Of a stretch of DNA of 64,000 nt, positions 38,861 to 47,800 are shown in pieces (position 1 is the first letter of the stretch; each line of letters opens with the position of its first letter). Source of the DNA: Ruminococcus sp. (GTDB lineage Bacteria; Bacillota; Clostridia; Oscillospirales; Ruminococcaceae); assembly GCA_014799805.1 (NCBI GenBank), contig JAAVHJ010000004.1:26025-90024 (forward strand), read 5' to 3'. The notes beneath the pieces were generated by a model that was given only the letters and a program-made list of their open reading frames with translations, had not been told where the DNA came from and made no database searches. The translations under genes were made by a program, and so were the position numbers.

Positions 38861-39211
38861 TTATTTTGTTATCTCATGTAAACGCATACAAAGTTTTTCA
38901 AGGGTGCCATCTTCCACATTTGCAGCAATCACACCGTCACAGAAACGCTCTCCTCTAATAATATATGTCATATGCGTTAAAACTTCATCACGAGTATATT
39001 TTGCTATTTCTTTATTTTGAAGTAATTCCATATTCTTTCTATAATCATAAGCAACTAAATCCAAATCATATAGCATGTTTTCCCATTCTTTAATATCTTT
39101 GCCATATTCATAGCCATAAGTCAAAACACCTTTTTCATCTTTTTCAAATTTAAAAGCTACTTTTTGTGTTTTTATGATAGGGAGCAATTGACACTTTTCA
39201 TTGATTGTCAC
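38861..39211 (-). CDS. DUF6508-like protein
   Basis: A 116-residue protein whose C-terminal half (LTHMTYIIRGERFCDGVIAAN, then EDGTLEKLCMRLHEI) matches the DUF6508 pattern of an R-x-ERFC-x-G core followed by a helical end. The middle carries YGYEYGKDIKEWENML. Function is unknown. The start is taken as the GTG at 39211, eight bases after GGAG. The frame could extend to an ATG at 39256 but that start lacks a good binding site. It converges on the 6S RNA and shares its terminator. Confidence 0.7.
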   Translation of the reverse strand: MTINEKCQLLPIIKTQKVAFKFEKDEKGVLTYGYEYGKDIKEWENMLYDLDLVAYDYRKNMELLQNKEIAKYTRDEVLTHMTYIIRGERFCDGVIAANVEDGTLEKLCMRLHEITK

Positions 39212-39288
39212 TATAACATCTCCTGACTTTATAAATAAATTTATATATACCAGCACAATTTTTAAAGCTTATCAAGGGGGGATTTTAT

Positions 39289-40065
39289 TTGAATTGGCGT
39301 GAATTATTACAATCTAAGCCGACAAGTAACCGCTGTGCATTACTAGATTTTATCCGTGGTTTGACAGTCCTTAACATGATAGCATTTCATGCTTGTTGGG
39401 ATTTAGTTTATCTATTTCATATGCCTTGGAGCTGGTATTCTAGTTATCCTGCGTATATTTGGCAACAATGCATTTGTTGTACATTTATTTTATTATCTGG
39501 TTTTTGTTCTGGTATGAGTCGGCATTTATTCCGCAGGGGCTTAACTGTATTTTTACTAGGTGCGATAATTACAGCAATTACAATACTCTTTATGCCAGAA
39601 AATTTAATTTTATTTGGTGTCTTAACCTGTATTGGCTCATGTATGCTTATCATGGCAGGTATCCGCAAAATATTAGAAAAAATCCCTGCTTTGCTAGGCA
39701 TTTTAATGAATTTACTATTATTCAGCTTTACAAGACATATTGATAATCAATTTTTGGGCATTTGGACAAAGCCTTTGTTCTACTTGCCTGATAATTTATA
39801 TCAAAATTATTTCACAGCTTATTTTGGATTTCCAAATTATGCATTTTATTCGACAGATTATTTTGCATTAATTCCATGGTTATTTTTATTTTTAACAGGA
39901 TTTTTTATTTATCAATTTTTAGGAAAGCATATCTTAAAAATTAACTGGCAAGGCATTAATTTTATTAATTTTATTGGCAGACATGCCCTTGAAATTTATG
40001 CCTTGCACCAACCAGTAATTTATTTTATATTATTCTTGTTTTTTCATCTTGTAAAATCTGCATAA
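39289..40065 (+). CDS. DUF1624-type membrane protein (HGSNAT-like acyltransferase)
   Basis: A 258-residue polytopic protein with about seven membrane segments. The N-terminal RCALLDFIRGLTVLNMIAFHACWDLVYLF contains the Asp, Arg and His pattern of the heparan-alpha-glucosaminide N-acetyltransferase-like/YeiB group. The middle histidine-containing loop and HALEIYALHQPVIY at the end fit too. The start is a TTG preceded by AAGGGGGG with seven-base spacing. Its 3' end overlaps the convergent thymidylate-kinase-like gene by 41 bases. Acyl transfer to a surface glycan is inferred from the family. Confidence 0.82.
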   Translation: MNWRELLQSKPTSNRCALLDFIRGLTVLNMIAFHACWDLVYLFHMPWSWYSSYPAYIWQQCICCTFILLSGFCSGMSRHLFRRGLTVFLLGAIITAITILFMPENLILFGVLTCIGSCMLIMAGIRKILEKIPALLGILMNLLLFSFTRHIDNQFLGIWTKPLFYLPDNLYQNYFTAYFGFPNYAFYSTDYFALIPWLFLFLTGFFIYQFLGKHILKINWQGINFINFIGRHALEIYALHQPVIYFILFLFFHLVKSA

Positions 40066-40702
40066 TTAAATTTTTTAATTCTTCCTGAATATCTTGTATG
40101 GAACGCATATTATTATTTTCACAGCATTGTAGTATTTTCCAGTTTTCTTGCGTTGCAACATACATAGCAATATCATGACATTTTTGTAAATAATTACTAT
40201 CTGATTCGTGAATATCTTTTTTTTCTTCTTTGCCTTGATAGCGTTCAGATAATAATTTTTGTGAAACTGCAACAGGCACATCAAGAAAAATGACTTCATC
40301 AGGTTTTGGGATACCTAATTTTTGATATTCCAAATCACAAAGCCATTCATAATAGCTTTGCCATTTCTCTTGAGAAAGCTTTGTCATTTGATAAATGGCA
40401 TTAGAAGTCGTATATCTGGCAGAAATAATATTTTTCTGATTTTGATAATCAATATGCCAGTCTTTGCGATAACTGATATATCTATCGATTGCATAGAACA
40501 TACTTGCAGAATAACAATTTTTTTCTGTATCCGTTTCAGGAATTTTCCCTTGCAAATACTCTGTAATAATTTCACCACTATAAGAATCATAATTTGGAAA
40601 TGTCAAAAAACGACAATCTGGAAATATATTTTTTAATAAATTCACTTGTGTTGTTTTTCCGCAACCGTCTAAGCCTTCAATAATAATAATTTTCCCACGC
40701 AT
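40025..40702 (-). CDS. tmk: thymidylate kinase-like nucleotide kinase
   Basis: A 225-residue P-loop kinase. IIIIEGLDGCGKTTQ (about 4-18) is the Walker A, AIDRY (about 90-94) is the DR(Y/F) element, and the adenine/LID region is near VPVAVSQKLLSERYQGKEEKKDIHE. It is predicted to phosphorylate dTMP to dTDP, but could be a second, diverged dNMP kinase since it is not with the usual holB/recR neighbours. An AAAGGAG binding site precedes the ATG. Its 3' end overlaps the convergent membrane-protein gene. Confidence 0.82.
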   Translation of the reverse strand: MRGKIIIIEGLDGCGKTTQVNLLKNIFPDCRFLTFPNYDSYSGEIITEYLQGKIPETDTEKNCYSASMFYAIDRYISYRKDWHIDYQNQKNIISARYTTSNAIYQMTKLSQEKWQSYYEWLCDLEYQKLGIPKPDEVIFLDVPVAVSQKLLSERYQGKEEKKDIHESDSNYLQKCHDIAMYVATQENWKILQCCENNNMRSIQDIQEELKNLIMQILQDEKTRII

Positions 40703-40714
40703 AAAAAAGCTCCT

Positions 40715-41509
40715 TTATTTTAAAATCTTTTCATAAATTTCATAATCTTCGTCTTTGAAAACATTAAAAATTATTTTTTTCAAACTTGTTTCAGGATTTT
40801 GACGCAAATAAGTCTTTACTGTATGGACTGCAATTTCACTAGCCAATTGCTTTGGAAAATTTAATTCTCCCGTAGAAATACAACAAAATGCAATGCTTTT
40901 TAAATTTTTTTCAGATGCAACTTGCAAACAAGACGTATAACAGGACGCTAGCATTAATTTATCATATTTCGTCACTTGATTATCATAAATCACTGGTCCT
41001 ACAGTGTGAATCACATATTTTGACGGCAAATTATAAGCTTTTGTAATTTTGGCAGAACCAATTGGTTCTTCATGCCCTTGCTCCAACATCATCTGAAAGC
41101 AGACATCACGCAATTGCAACCCTGCCGAAGAATGAATTGTATTATCAATGCATTTATGACATGGCAAAAAACAGCCTAACATAGTAGTATTTGCAGCATT
41201 TACAATTGCATCAGCATCTAGTCTAGTAATATCACCTTGCCAAACACAAATATTTTCAACAACTGGTATTAATTCCTGCACATGTACAATACCTTTTTCC
41301 AATGCTTCCTGTGTCAAGAAATCATCTTGTAAATTTAAAAATTCCTCTGAAATTGGCATTGGTTCTCTGAGATTCATCAAGCTACGCAAAAATAATCTTT
41401 GTTGTTTATAATCATCAAAATCTATCTGCACTGCTTGTATTTGATATTCTGGCATTTCCTGTAATAGTATTTTATTTAATTTTCTGATTTTATCTAACTG
41501 TGTCATCAT
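40715..41509 (-). CDS. zinc-dependent macrodomain ADP-ribosylhydrolase
   Basis: A 264-residue protein removing ADP-ribose from proteins. It has a helical N-terminal extension (1-85) typical of the Zn-Macro group, then the macrodomain with GDITRLDADAIVNAAN (92-107). The zinc-site segment LGCFLPCHKCIDNTIH (C113, H118, C120) follows, then YVIHTVGPV and SIAFCCISTGELNFP. The start at 41509 overlaps the stop of the yjbR-like gene by four bases (ATGATGA), so the longer frame upstream is rejected. Known Zn-macro proteins often sit with sirtuin-type transferases and lipoyl carriers; none is seen here. Confidence 0.9.
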   Translation of the reverse strand: MMTQLDKIRKLNKILLQEMPEYQIQAVQIDFDDYKQQRLFLRSLMNLREPMPISEEFLNLQDDFLTQEALEKGIVHVQELIPVVENICVWQGDITRLDADAIVNAANTTMLGCFLPCHKCIDNTIHSSAGLQLRDVCFQMMLEQGHEEPIGSAKITKAYNLPSKYVIHTVGPVIYDNQVTKYDKLMLASCYTSCLQVASEKNLKSIAFCCISTGELNFPKQLASEIAVHTVKTYLRQNPETSLKKIIFNVFKDEDYEIYEKILK

Positions 41510-41865
41510 TTTTTCCCCTGTGTCAAGTGGTAACTGAAATCTAACAATTGAAAAATTTGTTCTTCTTTGACAGAACCATCTAATAAAACCGTAATCCAAT
41601 GATTCTTATTCATGTGATATGCTGGGAAATGCCCCTCTAGTTGCAAAAAAGAACCTATTAGCAAAGGGTCACATTTGAAATCTGCAATCCAAACGAATTC
41701 TTTATTTTTTAAGCCTAACTTATCTTTGCTAATTCTCATAATAGCCGCAAACCATTTTTGATTATTAGAATTTCTTAAAATTGCACTTTCTGGGTCTCTT
41801 TTCCAAAGATATTCTGGTTCGGCATGATATGTTTCCTTTGCATACGCAAATAATTTTTCTCGCAT
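41506..41865 (-). CDS. MmcQ/YjbR family protein
   Basis: A 119-residue protein with a double-wing DNA-binding-like fold. Family features are the YAKETYHAEPEYLWKRDPESAILRN start, the middle KWFAAIMRISKDKLGL, VWIADFKCDP, and the late PAYHMNKNHWITVLLDGSV. The start is set at the ATG at 41865; an in-frame TTG three codons earlier is too close to the GGAG site. It is translationally coupled to the macrodomain gene. Cellular role unknown. Confidence 0.88.
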   Translation of the reverse strand: MREKLFAYAKETYHAEPEYLWKRDPESAILRNSNNQKWFAAIMRISKDKLGLKNKEFVWIADFKCDPLLIGSFLQLEGHFPAYHMNKNHWITVLLDGSVKEEQIFQLLDFSYHLTQGKK

Positions 41866-41898
41866 AAAATTCAATTCTCCTTAATATACAAACATACA

Positions 41899-41934
41899 AA
41901 AAAAGCACTGCACAAAGTACAGTGCCATTTTTGT
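41899..41934 (-). terminator. intrinsic terminator after thrH
   Basis: GGCACTGTAC...GTGCAGTGC stem on the minus strand followed by a run of T, just after the thrH stop. It isolates thrH from the yjbR-macrodomain-tmk genes. Confidence 0.85.
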
Positions 41935-41940
41935 TATACA

Positions 41941-42540
41941 TTACATTGCATTTTTAATTGCCTGCATTAATTCTGCATATGTTTCATAAGCAGGTAATTC
42001 TGGATAATCTTTTTTGATTTGTTCTGTGCTTTTAAATAAAAATCCAGCTTTGCTTGCCTGAATCATACCTAAATCATTATAGCTATCACCACTTGCAATT
42101 GTTTCAAAGCCAATAGATTGTAATGCTTTTACAGTCGTTAATTTAGACTGTGGGCAACGCATTCTGTAACCTGTGATTTCGCCGTTATCCGCAACTTCAA
42201 GTGTATTACAGAAAATAGTCGGATAACCCAATTTTTTCATGAGCGGAGCAGCAAACTGTGTGAACGTGTCGCTAATAATAATTACTTGACACAAAGAACG
42301 CAATTCGTCTAAAAATTCTTTTGCTCCTTCCATAGGCTCAATTTTGGCGATTGTCTCTTGAATTTCTTTTAGTCCAAGATTATGCTGTTTTAAAATATTC
42401 AATCTGTACTCCATGAGCTTGTTATAATCTGGCTCATCACGAGTTGTTTTTTTGAGTTCTGGCACACCACTTGCTTCTGCAAATGCAATCCAGATTTCAG
42501 GCACGAGTACGCCCTCTAAGTCAAGACAAGTAATTAACAT
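41941..42540 (-). CDS. thrH: ThrH-like HAD phosphatase (phosphoserine phosphatase/homoserine phosphotransferase)
   Basis: A 199-residue HAD-superfamily enzyme. Motif I reads ITCLDLEGVLVPEIW with the first Asp as nucleophile, and the second position is Glu rather than Asp, as in ThrH. Motif II is IIISDTFTQF, the conserved Lys is in SKLTTVKAL, and motif III is ASGDSYNDLGMI. The size and the EGVLVPEIWIAFAE signature fit ThrH from Pseudomonas. It acts on phosphoserine and may move phosphate to homoserine. The start is the ATG at 42540 after GGAGG; the upstream extension is not supported. Confidence 0.9.
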   Translation of the reverse strand: MLITCLDLEGVLVPEIWIAFAEASGVPELKKTTRDEPDYNKLMEYRLNILKQHNLGLKEIQETIAKIEPMEGAKEFLDELRSLCQVIIISDTFTQFAAPLMKKLGYPTIFCNTLEVADNGEITGYRMRCPQSKLTTVKALQSIGFETIASGDSYNDLGMIQASKAGFLFKSTEQIKKDYPELPAYETYAELMQAIKNAM

Positions 42541-42591
42541 ATAAATTACCTCCAATTTAAAATTTTTTATCAGGAAAATTTTCCCTTTTTT

Positions 42592-42620
42592 ATTATACAA
42601 CAAAATTTAAAATTTGTAAA
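42592..42620 (-). promoter_or_regulatory. promoter of thrH
   Basis: Minus strand: TTTACA (42615-42620), 17-base spacer, TATAAT (42592-42597). Confidence 0.72.
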
Positions 42621-42653
42621 GCATTTTTTTCATTTTTAAAAATAATTAAATTA

Positions 42654-44576
42654 TCATGACGCATGATTTGCTTTATATTCAGGACTGACATAAATAACAA
42701 TATAATCTTCTGTTTCTGTATAAACCGTATAACCAGCTTCTTCTAAATAGGGGATAGCAATTGGTGTATTTTCATCACCACGGCTTAATACATAGAAATC
42801 ATATCTTTGCATGTCTTTCAGTCCTGTCACAGCTTCTTCAAACTCTGCAATATCTGGATTTGTATTAAAATCATTTCTATCAAATACATAAACTTCTTTT
42901 CTGTCTGCCAAGTGTGGCAAGAACCAAGTATTGGTGATGACTCTGCCATCTTGCGGAACGCTATCTAAACAAGCTTCTAAATTTTTATAATACTGCGGAC
43001 GGCTATTATAAGTGTCTACAAAGCCCATTTTACTGGAAACAAAACAAAGTGAGGAAATTAAACTTGCAACAGATGCCATTGCAATAATGATATTACGCTT
43101 TTCATACGTAATATCTTTGGCGTTCAGCAATGCTAAATAAATAATTAAACAAGAAGGACCATAAATATATTGATACCCAATACCTGCTGCATAACCATAA
43201 CTTGTGCCAATTACTAAATTCATGATAATAAACGGGATTAATAATAAATATCTGTGCAATTTCTTTGTCATGAATGGAAGGAACATGACAGGCACCATAA
43301 TTTCTAAGAAAAATATTAAACTTGTATCATGAATAAATAAACTAAAGAAATATGTTGGATTTGTCAACACATTTTTGATAATGCTGCCAAAACTGTCACC
43401 TGCTTCAAGTGTTAAATTGCCAAATCTAGTAGATGCCATCATATCACCATCGCCGTATTCTTTCAGCCAACTACTGATAAGCACAAAATAAATTCCTGAT
43501 ATTACAAGTACCGCCAAACCATGCAAACGCTTCCAACCTTTTTCATCAATCATGAAATACATACCAATGCATATCACATATAACGGTGCATCTTCTTTGA
43601 CAATACAAGTTAAGGCACTCATAATATAAAATAAAATATATTTTTTAGTATCTACGGCATATAAAAGCCACATAAGCAATGTCGGCAAAAATGCATTTTC
43701 ATGAAAATCATAAAAATTCGGTGCAACTAATCCAGCATAAAAAATATATATCATACAAACAGCAATTCGAATCGCACCTTTGTAACCATGTTTTTTTGCA
43801 ATTAAATATAATGGAATCAATCCACCCATTTCTAAAATAGCTTGTCCAATTAATAATGTGTTTTCATTTGGAAAAATAGCATAAAATGGTAGAAGTAAAT
43901 AGTAAATAAACGATGCATGCACATTAAAATGTGATAAAAACATATCACGTTCACAAGTTGTTACGGCAGTTAAATTTGTTTTCATTGACCAGAACATTTG
44001 CACAAAAATTCCAAAATCATAACAAGAACTGCTAAATGTTCTATGACGTAAAATTGATGTCACGCTTACATAAATTACAACTGCAATCGCAATTATTGCG
44101 ATAATAACTGCTGTAATTTTATCTGGAATTTTTTCAAGTCCTTCATGTGAGACTTTTCCCATTAAATAGCTGATAAATACAATTGCTACTAACGTAATAC
44201 AAAGCGAAAAATAATAATTTTCAGTTTGCATACGCCATGTGACAGAAATCACAAAAAAAAGGAGCCCAATTAATAATACAATTTGGTCAATGATTTTAAA
44301 TTTTTTCGGTACCAAATAATAAATAACTGTTAATAATAAAAACCCCAATAGCAACCCTAAAATACTGCCTAAAAGAGGAACGGCTTTCACAAATTCTTTC
44401 CATAGAAACAATGAATCAATCCCATTTTTACGTTGCATTTGCAACACAATAGAGGATATTAAAAAATACATTCCTACAAATCGACACATAAACATATCAG
44501 GAATGCCACAGCGAATTAAAAACGCTTTCACACTTGAAACCATTGCCTTTGTTTTATCATTCAAAATCGCTTTCAT
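42654..44576 (-). CDS. DUF2079 polytopic membrane protein
   Basis: A 640-residue protein with about twelve membrane spans. The DUF2079 segment has SSCYDFGIFVQMFWSM, then FLSHFNVHASFIYYLLLPFYAIFP and APNFYDFHENAFLPTLLMWL, with the acidic and His residues seen in GT-C type glycosyltransferases. The C-terminal extracytoplasmic part (about 545-640) contains VITNTWFLPHLADRKEVYVF. Probably transfers a sugar from a lipid carrier to an envelope polymer; this is inference. Monocistronic, with its own consensus promoter. Confidence 0.88.
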   Translation of the reverse strand: MKAILNDKTKAMVSSVKAFLIRCGIPDMFMCRFVGMYFLISSIVLQMQRKNGIDSLFLWKEFVKAVPLLGSILGLLLGFLLLTVIYYLVPKKFKIIDQIVLLIGLLFFVISVTWRMQTENYYFSLCITLVAIVFISYLMGKVSHEGLEKIPDKITAVIIAIIAIAVVIYVSVTSILRHRTFSSSCYDFGIFVQMFWSMKTNLTAVTTCERDMFLSHFNVHASFIYYLLLPFYAIFPNENTLLIGQAILEMGGLIPLYLIAKKHGYKGAIRIAVCMIYIFYAGLVAPNFYDFHENAFLPTLLMWLLYAVDTKKYILFYIMSALTCIVKEDAPLYVICIGMYFMIDEKGWKRLHGLAVLVISGIYFVLISSWLKEYGDGDMMASTRFGNLTLEAGDSFGSIIKNVLTNPTYFFSLFIHDTSLIFFLEIMVPVMFLPFMTKKLHRYLLLIPFIIMNLVIGTSYGYAAGIGYQYIYGPSCLIIYLALLNAKDITYEKRNIIIAMASVASLISSLCFVSSKMGFVDTYNSRPQYYKNLEACLDSVPQDGRVITNTWFLPHLADRKEVYVFDRNDFNTNPDIAEFEEAVTGLKDMQRYDFYVLSRGDENTPIAIPYLEEAGYTVYTETEDYIVIYVSPEYKANHAS

Positions 44577-44629
44577 GTTTCAAAATTTTCCTTTCTTGTA
44601 TATTTTTTTCAAAAAAATTACTAAATTTT

Positions 44630-44658
44630 ATTATACCACATTGCTTTTTATTTGTCAA
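44630..44658 (-). promoter_or_regulatory. sigma-A promoter of the DUF2079 gene
   Basis: Minus strand: TTGACA (44653-44658), 17-base spacer, TATAAT (44630-44635). Confidence 0.85.
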
Positions 44659-44774
44659 TCATATTCTAGTGATTCTAGCTGAAAAGTACTGAAATTTGTG
44701 CATTTTCCACAGGTTTTAAAAATTTTTCATAAACTATCATTATTCTATGCAAAAATAAATTTCCTATCCTAAAA

Positions 44775-44805
44775 AAAGAAGAACGGCGGAATGCCGTTCT
44801 TCTTT
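44775..44805 (-). terminator. intrinsic terminator of the giant adhesin gene
   Basis: A perfect 13-base stem AAAGAAGAACGGC/GCCGTTCTTCTTT with a five-base loop, flanked by A and T runs. Confidence 0.92.
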
Positions 44806-44822
44806 TCATACATATCAGATGA

Positions 44823-47800
44823 TTAATCATCTTTTCTACGTGTTACTAACAATGCAATGCCAGAGACTGCAAGCAAGCTAGCTGTTACTACAATTGCTTC
44901 TGAACCTGTTTTTGGACTAGTATTTGATGTAGTTGTATTATTTGCTGTTGCTCTGCTTGTTGATACAGGTGTTGTAGATCTTGTAACTACACTGTTTGTT
45001 CTGTTAGTAACTACATTTGTTCTTGTTGTGCTAGTACGTGGAGCTGCTGTAGTAGTTGTCGTCGTGGTAGTTGTAGTAGTTGTGGTTTCTTCTGTAGTAG
45101 TTGTTTCATCACTATTAATAGGAAGAACTGCTTCTTTCGTTGATGTTGTAGTTTCATTACCTTCACCATAGGAATCACTTATACCATCTTTAGTTGTTGT
45201 CGTTGTTGTTGTTTCCTCATCACTATCAGGCAGAACTGCTTCTTTAGTAGTAGTCGTTGTAGTTGTTTCTGTTGTGGTTGTTGTAGTTGTTTCCGTTGTT
45301 GTAGTAGTTGTTTCCGTTGTCGTTGTAGTAGTTGTTTCCGTTGTCGTTGTTGTAGTCGTTTCTGTTGTGGTTGTTGTAGTTGTTTCTGTTGTCGTTGTTG
45401 TAGTTGTTTCTGTTGTCGTTGTTGTTTGTTCTTCTGTTGTTACAGTTGTTTCTTCTGTTGTTGCAGTTGTTTCCTCTTCTGTTGTTGCAGTTGTTTCTTC
45501 TTCTGTTGTTATAGTTGTTTCTTCTGGTGTTGTAGTAGTTGTTGTTTGTTCTGTTGTAGTAGTTGTTGTTGTTGTTTGTTCTGTTGTAGTAGTTGTTGTT
45601 GTTTGTTCTGTTGTAGTAGTTGTTGTTGTTTGCTCTGTAGTTGTTGTAGTTGTAGTTGTTGTTGTAGTAGTTGTTGTTGTAGTTGTTGTTGTTGTTGTTG
45701 TCGTTGTTGTTGTTTCAACCTTAGCTTCATCAATCATAACAACTACTTCGTCAGATGCAACTGTTTTGTTATCGATAGAGGTTAATTTGCCATTTTCAAT
45801 TACAAATGTAATATCTGTTGCTACTTCATAACCATCTGGAGCTGTTACTTCGTGCAATGTGTATGTGCCATCTTCAAGATTGCTGATTGTTGTTACACCA
45901 TTGCCAGAAATCCATGTCAATTCTTCGCCAGAAGTCTTAACTGCTGTACCATTACCACCAACTGTTAAAGTATCTTCTTCAAATGTGATTGTTTTGCCGT
46001 TCTTGTCTTTGCCAGTTAAAGTCAAAGTTGCACCTTCTACTTCTTTGCCAAAGACATCTTGTTTATCAATCTTTACAGTTGCCTTAGTTGTTTCATCAAC
46101 CATAACAATGATATCATCTGCTGCAACTGTGTTGTTGTCAACGGTTGTTAATTTGCCATCTTCAACTACAAATGTAATATCTGTTGCAATTTCATAACCG
46201 TCTGGAGCTGTTACTTCATGCAATGTGTAAGTACCATTCACAAGATTGTTAATTGTTGTTACACCATTGCCAGAAATCCATACTAATGCTTCACCAGAAG
46301 CATTAACTAATTCTGCACCTTCACCAACTGTAATATTGTCTTTTGTGAATGTAATTGTGTTGCCGTCTTCATCAACACCAGTTACTTGCAGAACTGCACC
46401 AACTACTTCAGTACCATAAACATCTTGTTTATCAATCTTAACATCAGCAAGTGATGTAGTAGTTTCTGTCGTTGTTGTTTCAGTTGTACTTGTAGTTTCA
46501 GTTGTGTTTGTAGTAGTAGTTGTTGTTGTACTTGTAGTCGTTGTTGTTGTTTCAGTTGTACTTGTAGTTGTTGTTGTTGTTGTTTCAGTTGTACTTGTAG
46601 TCGTTGTTGTTGTTGTTTCAGTTGTACTTGTAGTTGTTGTCGTAGTTGTTTCAGTTGTACTTGTAGTTGTTGTCGTTGTTGTTTCAGTTGTGCTTGTTGT
46701 CGTTGTTGTGGTTGTTTCAATTGTGCTTGTTGTCGTTGTTGTTGTTTCAGTTGTGCTTGTTGTCGTTGTTGTTGTTTCAGTTGTACTTGTCGTTGTTGTC
46801 GTAGTTGTTTCAGTTGTGCTTGTTGTCGTTGTTGTCGTAGTTGTTTCAGTTGTGCTTGTTGTCGTTGTTGTTGTTTCAGTTGTGCTTGTTGTTGTTTCAG
46901 TTGTGCTTGTTGTTGTTTCACTTGTACTTGTTGATGTGCTTGAGCTTTCGCTTGTTGTACTTGTTGATGTGCTTGAGCTTTCGCTTGTTGTACTTGTTGA
47001 TGTGCTTGAGCTTTCGCTTGTTGTACTTGTTGACGTGCTTGAGCTTTCTACTACTTTCTTCTTGTCAACTAATGTGAATGTACCATTGTTGCTACCCTTA
47101 ACTACACCATTTTCAATTGTAAATATAATATCTGCAGCTTTCTCATAACCCTCTGGAGCTTCTACTTCATGCAATGTGTATTCACCATTTGGTAAACCTG
47201 TGAATGCAACTATTTTATCTTCTGTTGTCCATGTAATAGTTCCATCTTTTGCATTCGTCACGTCACAATTATCAGCACTAACGCCCTCTATTGTAACTGC
47301 ACTCAAATCAAGATTTACTTGTTTTCCATCGACTGTCTTTGTACCTGTCAAGCTTAACACTGCATCTGCTAAGAAACGACCGCCTTCGCTTTCAGCTCTC
47401 TTAGCAACACTAACACTTACTTTTCTGTCAACCATATCAAAGATATTAGACATTCCAACAGTATTATCTACATCATTTGCAGCAGCATCGCCTCTTTTGA
47501 TAGATTTCAATTTACCGCCACTGATTACAAATTCTATACTGTTTGCTACACGATAGCCATCTGGAGCTGTTATTTCAAACAGTCTGTAAGTGCCATCATG
47601 TAAACTTTCCATAACAGTTCTTTCGTCGCAAGAAGTCCACATAACACCTGTGCCTTCTGTAACATCATCTGTCTCAGTAATATTACCATAAAGATCAGCT
47701 TTTACTATCTTAGCATTTGCACCTTCTGGGAATTTAAAACGTTCTTCTAATGTTTTCTCTGTAACACTATATTGTTCGCCCTTAACTCCGTTAATTGTCT

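Noticed and set aside
45274-45831. Long plus-strand frames rich in Val (also 46504-47148 and 44857-45171)
   Set aside because: They are mirror readings of the Thr-codon repeats on the minus strand, with no binding site and single-residue composition.
45050-47055. Repeat arrays resembling CRISPR or satellite DNA
   Set aside because: The units are in-frame Thr/Ser codons without unique spacers; no cas genes are nearby.
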